Assembly: GCA_947573485.1 (NCBI GenBank)
Contig: CANPGB010000012.1
Coordinates: 1 to 64,000 of the forward strand
Direction: 5' to 3'
From: an uncultured Porphyromonadaceae bacterium
Lineage (GTDB): Bacteria; Bacteroidota; Bacteroidia; Bacteroidales; Muribaculaceae
DNA: 64,000 bases
The notes below the pieces were generated by a model. The model was given only the letters and a program-made list of their open reading frames with translations, was not told where the DNA came from and did no database searches. A program made the position numbers and the translations under genes. Positions 59,550 to 64,000 of the stretch are shown here, in pieces. The number at the start of each line of letters is the position of its first letter. The first letter of the stretch is position 1.

Positions 59550-59580
59550 TTGACAAAGGCCTCTGAATGTGTTAAATTTG
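59550..59580 (+). promoter_or_regulatory. predicted ftsX-uppP-truB-queA promoter
   Basis: TTG (59550-59552), exactly 20 bases, TAAATTTG (59573-59580), between the glnA terminator and the ftsX start. Confidence 0.72.
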
Positions 59581-59608
59581 CACGAAATTAGGTAAGTAAC
59601 GCGCACGT

Positions 59609-60502
59609 GTGCGCAATTTCACCCTCATGGCAGACCGTAAGTCACGCAGAATATCAACCCTTGGCTCCCGCCTCAGCTCCCTGGCGAGTGTGGCTCTTGT
59701 CCTTATCCTTATTGGAGTGGCCGCTCTGACAGGCATCGCCGGCCGCAACCTTACCGACGAGGTGCGCCGTCACCTCGGCTTTACCGTAAAAATGGAGCGT
59801 GACTGCCCGTCGCGCGACATCGACCGCCTCAAGAAAGCTCTTCTCGAGTCGGGTGCTGTCGATGTTCTCACCTTCAATTCAGCCGACGACATCCTTGCAG
59901 CCGAGAGCGCGTACCTCGGAGAGGATATAATAAGCATTATCGACGAGAACCCCTACAGCGCCGAGCTCGATGTGCGCGTGCGTCCGGCTTATTCCACTCC
60001 CGACAGTATCGCTGCTCTTGTAGAGCGTTACGGCCGGGCCCAAGGTGTGGCCGAAGTGATTACCGAGAGCGCCGTCATAGAGGGCGTCGACGCCACACTC
60101 AAACGCGTGGGTCTCGTGCTCGTTGCCGTTGCCGCCGTGCTCCTTGCGGTGTCGGTGGCTCTCATCCACAACACAATAAGCCTTTCGATTTACGCCCGCA
60201 GGTTCGTGATTCACACCATGAAACTTGTAGGCGCTACGGGTGCGTTTATCCGGCGCCCCTTTATCCGTGCCGCCATTGCCGGGGGTGCGTGCGCCGGTCT
60301 GGTGGCCTCGGCTGTGCTCTGTGGTATGAGAGTGTATGCAAGCACGCTTGACCCCCTCCTCGATGCCGCCCTTCCTTGGCTCGCCGTGGGGCTTACATGT
60401 GCCGCACTTGTGCTCCTCGGAGCGCTTATATGCGGCCTTACGGCAACATTTGCCACCAACAGATACCTCCGCTCGTCGTACGACAGCATGTTTTTGAAAT
60501 AA
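59609..60502 (+). CDS. ftsX: cell division protein FtsX
   Basis: 297 residues. Topology and sequence of FtsX: cytoplasmic N-terminus, first membrane helix (VALVLILIGVAALTGIAG), an extracellular domain of about 110 residues, then three helices including the SIYARRFVIHTMKLVGATGAFIR coupling region that contacts FtsE. It controls peptidoglycan hydrolases at the septum. ftsE is not in the window. The start may be GTG 59609 or ATG 59627. First gene of the conserved cluster with DUF3098, uppP, truB and queA. Confidence 0.88.
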   Translation: MRNFTLMADRKSRRISTLGSRLSSLASVALVLILIGVAALTGIAGRNLTDEVRRHLGFTVKMERDCPSRDIDRLKKALLESGAVDVLTFNSADDILAAESAYLGEDIISIIDENPYSAELDVRVRPAYSTPDSIAALVERYGRAQGVAEVITESAVIEGVDATLKRVGLVLVAVAAVLLAVSVALIHNTISLSIYARRFVIHTMKLVGATGAFIRRPFIRAAIAGGACAGLVASAVLCGMRVYASTLDPLLDAALPWLAVGLTCAALVLLGALICGLTATFATNRYLRSSYDSMFLK

Positions 60503-60526
60503 GATTGTTTTATAAAATATTACCAA

Positions 60527-60793
60527 ATGACTGAAACTCAGGAAAGCACGCAGGCTGTGCGCCCTATGCCTCTGCAGAAGGCCAACTTCGTGGCCATGGC
60601 TATAGCGGGCTTGCTCATTGTGGTCGGTTTTCTGCTGATGCTTGGCGGCAGCAGTACGGCCGACGAATTTAACCCCGACATTTTCAGCACCCGCCGCATT
60701 GTGGTAGGGCCTGCCATTGCGTTCATTGGCTTCGTGGCCATGGCTATAGCCATTATCATCGACCCCAAGAAACTCCCCTTCGCCAAAAAGTAA
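60527..60793 (+). CDS. DUF3098 small membrane protein
   Basis: 88 residues with two membrane helices (about 22-42 and 60-78), the intervening NPDIFSTRRIVVGPAIAFIG and a charged C-terminus (DPKKLPFAKK), matching DUF3098. Found in Bacteroidota between ftsX and uppP; its role is unknown but its position suggests cell envelope or division. Confidence 0.88.
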   Translation: MTETQESTQAVRPMPLQKANFVAMAIAGLLIVVGFLLMLGGSSTADEFNPDIFSTRRIVVGPAIAFIGFVAMAIAIIIDPKKLPFAKK

Positions 60794-60814
60794 ACATTTG
60801 TATATCAGATTCCA

Positions 60815-61684
60815 ATGGATACATTAGACGCTCTCATACTCGGCATTGTCCAGGGCCTTGCCGAGTATCTCCCCATAAGCTCCTCGGGGCACCTCGAAAT
60901 TTTCCGTGAGATTCTCGGCCTCAAACTCTCGGGTGCCGAAAGCCTCCAGTTCGATGTCATGCTTCATGTGGCAACCGTTCTCTCCACGATAGTTATACTG
61001 TGGCGCGAGTTCCTGCCTCTGTGCAAGTCGTTCTTCACCTTCAAGCGCGACTCCAATTTCTACTACGTGTGCAAGATTCTCGTATCCTGTATTCCCATCG
61101 GCATCGTAGGTGTTTGCTTCAAGGATACTATCGTAACTTTCTTCGGCAAAGAGCTTACCCTTGTAGGCATTTGCCTGTGTTTCACGGCTCTGCTGCTGAC
61201 TTTCTCCTACTATTTCCGCACCCGTCCGCTTGAGACCAGCCGCCTCACCGGCAAAGTATATCAGCCCCGCGACATCACTTTCCTCGATGCCTTCGTTATC
61301 GGCTGCGCCCAGGCCGTTGCCGTGCTCCCCGGCCTCTCGCGCTCAGGCACAACCATTGCCACCGGTATCCTTATCGGCGACAAGCGCGAGCAGGTAGCAC
61401 AGTTCTCCTTCCTCATGGTTATCATCCCGATTCTCGGTGAGGCGCTCCTCGATGTAAAGAAAATGTTCGGAGTGGCGGCTGTCGGCGCCTCTGCAGGTGT
61501 CGCCGACCCCGCTATCGGCATTATTCCCATTATCGTAGGTTTCCTGGCTGCTTTCATTGTCGGCTGCCTTGCCTGCAAGTGGATGCTCTCGATAGTGAAG
61601 AAGGGCAAACTCGTGTGGTTCGCGGTCTACTGCCTTATCATCGGTCTCGTATGTATAGCCAAGGGCTACTTCAATCTTTTCTAA
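60815..61684 (+). CDS. uppP: undecaprenyl-diphosphatase
   Basis: 289-residue polytopic membrane protein (BacA/UppP) that recycles undecaprenyl pyrophosphate to the monophosphate carrier for cell-wall synthesis. Catalytic motifs: GLAEYLPISSSGHLEI with the two acidic and Ser residues, and VLPGLSRSGTTIATGILIG with the catalytic Arg. Its activity also gives some bacitracin tolerance. It starts 21 bases after DUF3098 and ends four bases before truB. Confidence 0.96.
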   Translation: MDTLDALILGIVQGLAEYLPISSSGHLEIFREILGLKLSGAESLQFDVMLHVATVLSTIVILWREFLPLCKSFFTFKRDSNFYYVCKILVSCIPIGIVGVCFKDTIVTFFGKELTLVGICLCFTALLLTFSYYFRTRPLETSRLTGKVYQPRDITFLDAFVIGCAQAVAVLPGLSRSGTTIATGILIGDKREQVAQFSFLMVIIPILGEALLDVKKMFGVAAVGASAGVADPAIGIIPIIVGFLAAFIVGCLACKWMLSIVKKGKLVWFAVYCLIIGLVCIAKGYFNLF

Positions 61685-61688
61685 GCTT

Positions 61689-62414
61689 ATGAATTTCATA
61701 GCAGGAGAAGTACTGTGTATCGACAAGCCTCTGGGCTGGACATCCTTCGACGCCGTAAAGCGTCTGAGGGGCTCGCTCACACGGCGCCTCGGTGTCAAGA
61801 AAATCAAGGTAGGGCACGCCGGCACTCTCGACCCTCTGGCAACGGGCGTCATGATTCTCTGCACGGGCAAGGCCACCAAAATGATAGAACACCTTCAGGC
61901 CGGAGTAAAGGAATATATAGCCACTATTAGGCTCGGCGCAACCACTCCTTCTTTTGACCTTGAGACAGAGATTGACGCCACATACCCCACCGACCACATC
62001 ACCCGTGAGCTTGTGGAGCGCACTCTCGAGCGCTTCAAAGGTCGCATCGAGCAGGTTCCCCCCGCTTTCTCGGCAATCAAAGTAGATGGCAAACGCGCTT
62101 ACCATCTCGCACGCAAGGGCGTCGATGTCGAGCTCAAGCCCAAAGTGCTCGTGATAGACGAAATCGAACTCCTCGACTACAGCCCCGAAGAGATAAAGGT
62201 GAGGGTAGTGTGCAGCAAAGGCACATATATCAGAGCTCTCGCCCGCGACATCGGGCAGGCTCTCGGCAGCGGTGGTCACCTCACGGCACTTCGCCGAACC
62301 CGTGTGGGCGATTACTCTATCGACAGCTGCCTCACGGTCGAGCAAGCTGCCGAGCTTATAAAAACAACAGAAATAGAAATGCCCGACGACGACAAGGCCG
62401 AGGGCGAGTCATAA
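61689..62414 (+). CDS. truB: tRNA pseudouridine(55) synthase
   Basis: 241 residues. Makes pseudouridine 55 in the T loop of tRNAs. Signatures: CIDKPLGWTSFDAVKRLR, the catalytic Asp in HAGTLDPLATGVMILC, PSFDLETEID, PPAFSAIKVDGKRAYHLAR and CSKGTYIRALARDIG. The C-terminal PUA domain is absent, as in many Bacteroidota TruB. Stop to queA start is 26 bases. Confidence 0.96.
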   Translation: MNFIAGEVLCIDKPLGWTSFDAVKRLRGSLTRRLGVKKIKVGHAGTLDPLATGVMILCTGKATKMIEHLQAGVKEYIATIRLGATTPSFDLETEIDATYPTDHITRELVERTLERFKGRIEQVPPAFSAIKVDGKRAYHLARKGVDVELKPKVLVIDEIELLDYSPEEIKVRVVCSKGTYIRALARDIGQALGSGGHLTALRRTRVGDYSIDSCLTVEQAAELIKTTEIEMPDDDKAEGES

Positions 62415-62440
62415 CCGCTAAATACCATAACTTAACATAG

Positions 62441-63493
62441 ATGAAGCTTTCACAGTTTAAATTCAATCTCCCCGACGAACTCATAGCCTCTCATCCCACT
62501 CCCGAGCGTGATGAATGTCGCCTTATGGTGGTAAACCGCAAATCGGGCGAAATAACGCATCATATCTTCAAGGATATACTTGATTATTTCAACGACGGCG
62601 ACCTCATGGTGTTCAACGACACCCAGGTTTTCCCCGCTCTCCTCTATGGCAACAAAGAGAAGACCGGTGCCCGCATCGAAGTGTTCCTACTCCGCGAGCT
62701 CAACGCCGATAACAAACTGTGGGATGTGCTTGTAGAACCGGCCCGTAAAATACGCATTGGCAACAAGCTTTACTTCGGCGACGACGAATCGATGGTTGCC
62801 GAGGTGATAGACAACACCACCTCGCGCGGCCGCACCCTGCGCTTCCTCTACGATGGCTCGCACGAGCAGTTCAAGCAGGACCTCTTCGCCCTTGGCATGA
62901 CTCCTCTGCCTCCCTATATCAATCGTGAGCCCGAGCCTTGCGATGCCACCGACTACCAGTGCATCTTTGCCGAGAAAGAGGGTGCCGTGGTAGCGCCTGC
63001 CGCCGGTCTGCACTTCTCGCGCACGCTGCTCACCCGCCTGCAGATAAAGGGCGTGAAGAAGGCATTCATCACCGTGCACAACGGCCTCGGCGCTTTCCGC
63101 GAGATTGATGTGGAAGACCTCACAAAGCACCGCATGGACTCCGAGCAGATGATTGCCACCCCCGAGCTTGTGGATACTGTAAACGCCACCCGCGACGCCG
63201 AACACCGCGTATGCTCGGTGGGCACATCAGTGCTCCGCGCCATGGCTACAGCAGAAAGCATGGGCGGCCACATGAAAACATACGACGGCTGGACGAATAA
63301 GTTTATCTTCCCGCCCTACGATTTCACCGTAGCCACCGACCTCATCACCAACTTCCATATGCCTTACTCCACAATGCTTATGCTTGTGGCTGCGTTCGGA
63401 GGTTACGACCTCGTTATGGAAGCCTACAAGGAGGCCGTGAAAGAAGGTTACCGCTTCGGTTGCTACGGCGACGCGATGCTTATTCAGGGTTGA
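62441..63493 (+). CDS. queA: S-adenosylmethionine:tRNA ribosyltransferase-isomerase (cluster copy)
   Basis: 350 residues, normal QueA length and the usual neighbour of truB. Motifs: [85 protein letters not shown] and [12 protein letters not shown]. Where family members usually read PTAGLHF and HxGxGTF/HAGLGNF, this copy has PAAGLHF and HNGLGAF. It is one of two QueA-like genes in the window. Its 3' end overlaps the convergent TIGR02757 gene by 14 bases. Confidence 0.9.
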   Translation: MKLSQFKFNLPDELIASHPTPERDECRLMVVNRKSGEITHHIFKDILDYFNDGDLMVFNDTQVFPALLYGNKEKTGARIEVFLLRELNADNKLWDVLVEPARKIRIGNKLYFGDDESMVAEVIDNTTSRGRTLRFLYDGSHEQFKQDLFALGMTPLPPYINREPEPCDATDYQCIFAEKEGAVVAPAAGLHFSRTLLTRLQIKGVKKAFITVHNGLGAFREIDVEDLTKHRMDSEQMIATPELVDTVNATRDAEHRVCSVGTSVLRAMATAESMGGHMKTYDGWTNKFIFPPYDFTVATDLITNFHMPYSTMLMLVAAFGGYDLVMEAYKEAVKEGYRFGCYGDAMLIQG

Positions 63494-64000
63494 CCCCCAC
63501 GCCATTGACTCCGGCCCCGAAAAGGGCGAAGTCGTAGATTGCAGGGTCGTCGGGATTCATTTGGCGAAGATTGCCGGTGAGTTCTTCGACGGCCCTGCGG
63601 TCGTTCTGTTTTCTTGTGAGCAGACCGAGCGCGCGCGAGGTGTTGGCCGAATGAACGTCGAGAGGGATATAAAGCTTCGACGGCGACACGGCCTGCCATA
63701 CGCCCATGTCGACTATGCCGTCGTTGCGCACGAGCCAGCGCAGAGCCATGTTGAAGCGCTTGAGTGCCGAGGTTGCGGCATTGTCGGGAAGGCAGCGCGT
63801 GGGGCCGTCGAGAGGGCAGTGGGCATTGCTGTCGTGGAGCACCTTGTTGAGATTGCAGGCTATCTCCCATGCCGGAGCTTCCGATGCTGTGGCTCCTGTG
63901 GCCACGGCGAAATCTTCGAGCGACCCGTAGCGGGAATACACTTCGCGCAGGCCGCGGAGGAAGAACCGCAGGTGGCGTCCGAAGAAGGTGCGGTGGATAT
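63480..64000 (-). CDS. TIGR02757/DUF2400 family protein (C-terminal part, 5' end beyond the window)
   Basis: 173 codons run in from the right edge, starting [20 protein letters not shown] and ending GVNPE. Typical TIGR02757 blocks: [40 protein letters not shown], and [16 protein letters not shown] near the C-terminus. The fold recalls HhH-type DNA glycosylases (a W-x-V...D region with helices), but no activity is established for the family. Partial at the 5' end. Confidence 0.87.
   Translation of the reverse strand, partial: IHRTFFGRHLRFFLRGLREVYSRYGSLEDFAVATGATASEAPAWEIACNLNKVLHDSNAHCPLDGPTRCLPDNAATSALKRFNMALRWLVRNDGIVDMGVWQAVSPSKLYIPLDVHSANTSRALGLLTRKQNDRRAVEELTGNLRQMNPDDPAIYDFALFGAGVNGVGVNPE

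Noticed and set aside
1..64000. tRNA, rRNA and CRISPR loci
   Set aside because: I looked through the intergenic segments and found no cloverleaf-like sequence with CCA end, no rRNA-like conserved stretches and no regularly spaced repeats.

Overview
This 64 kb window looks like chromosome from a gut-type Bacteroidales bacterium. The evidence is the G+C-rich coding sequence, the Bacteroidota sigma signature (a TTG or TTTG box, about 20 bases, then TAnnTTTG) in front of many transcription units, and lineage-specific families: DUF5686, BT_3928-type DoxX, tandem DUF1599, DUF3098, PepSY-like DUF2874, TIGR02757 and GHL10. Muribaculaceae or Rikenellaceae would fit the high G+C, but I cannot settle the family from sequence alone. 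I saw no rRNA, tRNA, CRISPR array, transposase or phage module.

Layout. 1-3.1 kb (minus): thrS-infC-rpmI-rplT translation operon. 3.2-9.4 kb: a PepSY-like protein, then dxr-rseP-rlmI-rlmD (plus) and a CYTH protein (minus). 9.5-12 kb: a large DUF5686 outer-membrane protein. 12.2-18.2 kb: an A+T-richer accessory island holding a small ORF, an orphan TonB C-terminal fragment, a retropepsin-like secreted protein with an altered catalytic triplet, gene debris, a HigBA-type toxin-antitoxin pair with a perfect palindromic operator, a Crp/Fnr regulator, an outer-membrane beta-barrel receptor and a small secreted protein. About 90-bp imperfect direct repeats bracket the second half of the island. 18.2-26.3 kb (minus): radical SAM, aroC, ybaK, trxB, lolA-like, ftsK, rpe and dedA, tightly packed. 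26.3-30.4 kb (minus): nrdD-nrdG plus two nitroreductases. 30.7-39 kb (minus): gdhA; rarA-yfcE; a TPR, PBP-like and small membrane protein group; rluA-fmt.

39-48.8 kb (plus): menC-menE, tig, a GHL10 glycosidase plus a glycosyltransferase, DUF1599-DoxX, tpiA and SPOR-folE. 48.8-52.8 kb (minus): a compact four-gene unit of a QueA paralogue, a secreted Ntn-hydrolase, an ADP-ribosylglycohydrolase and a 7-alpha-hydroxysteroid-dehydrogenase-like SDR. This is the most suggestive functional grouping in the window. 52.9-59.5 kb (plus): DUF2130, then a muropeptide-processing run (transglutaminase-like lipoprotein, SH3-NlpC/P60 endopeptidase, dipeptide epimerase) followed by glutamine synthetase and a strong terminator. 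59.6-63.5 kb (plus): the ftsX-DUF3098-uppP-truB-queA cluster, which meets a TIGR02757 gene running in from the right edge.

Most of the window is housekeeping. The parts worth a second look are the 12-18 kb island, the four-gene operon at 48.8-52.8 kb, and several inverted repeats built around promoter -7 boxes (upstream of thrS, GHL10 and the toxin-antitoxin pair, and next to the rarA leader).
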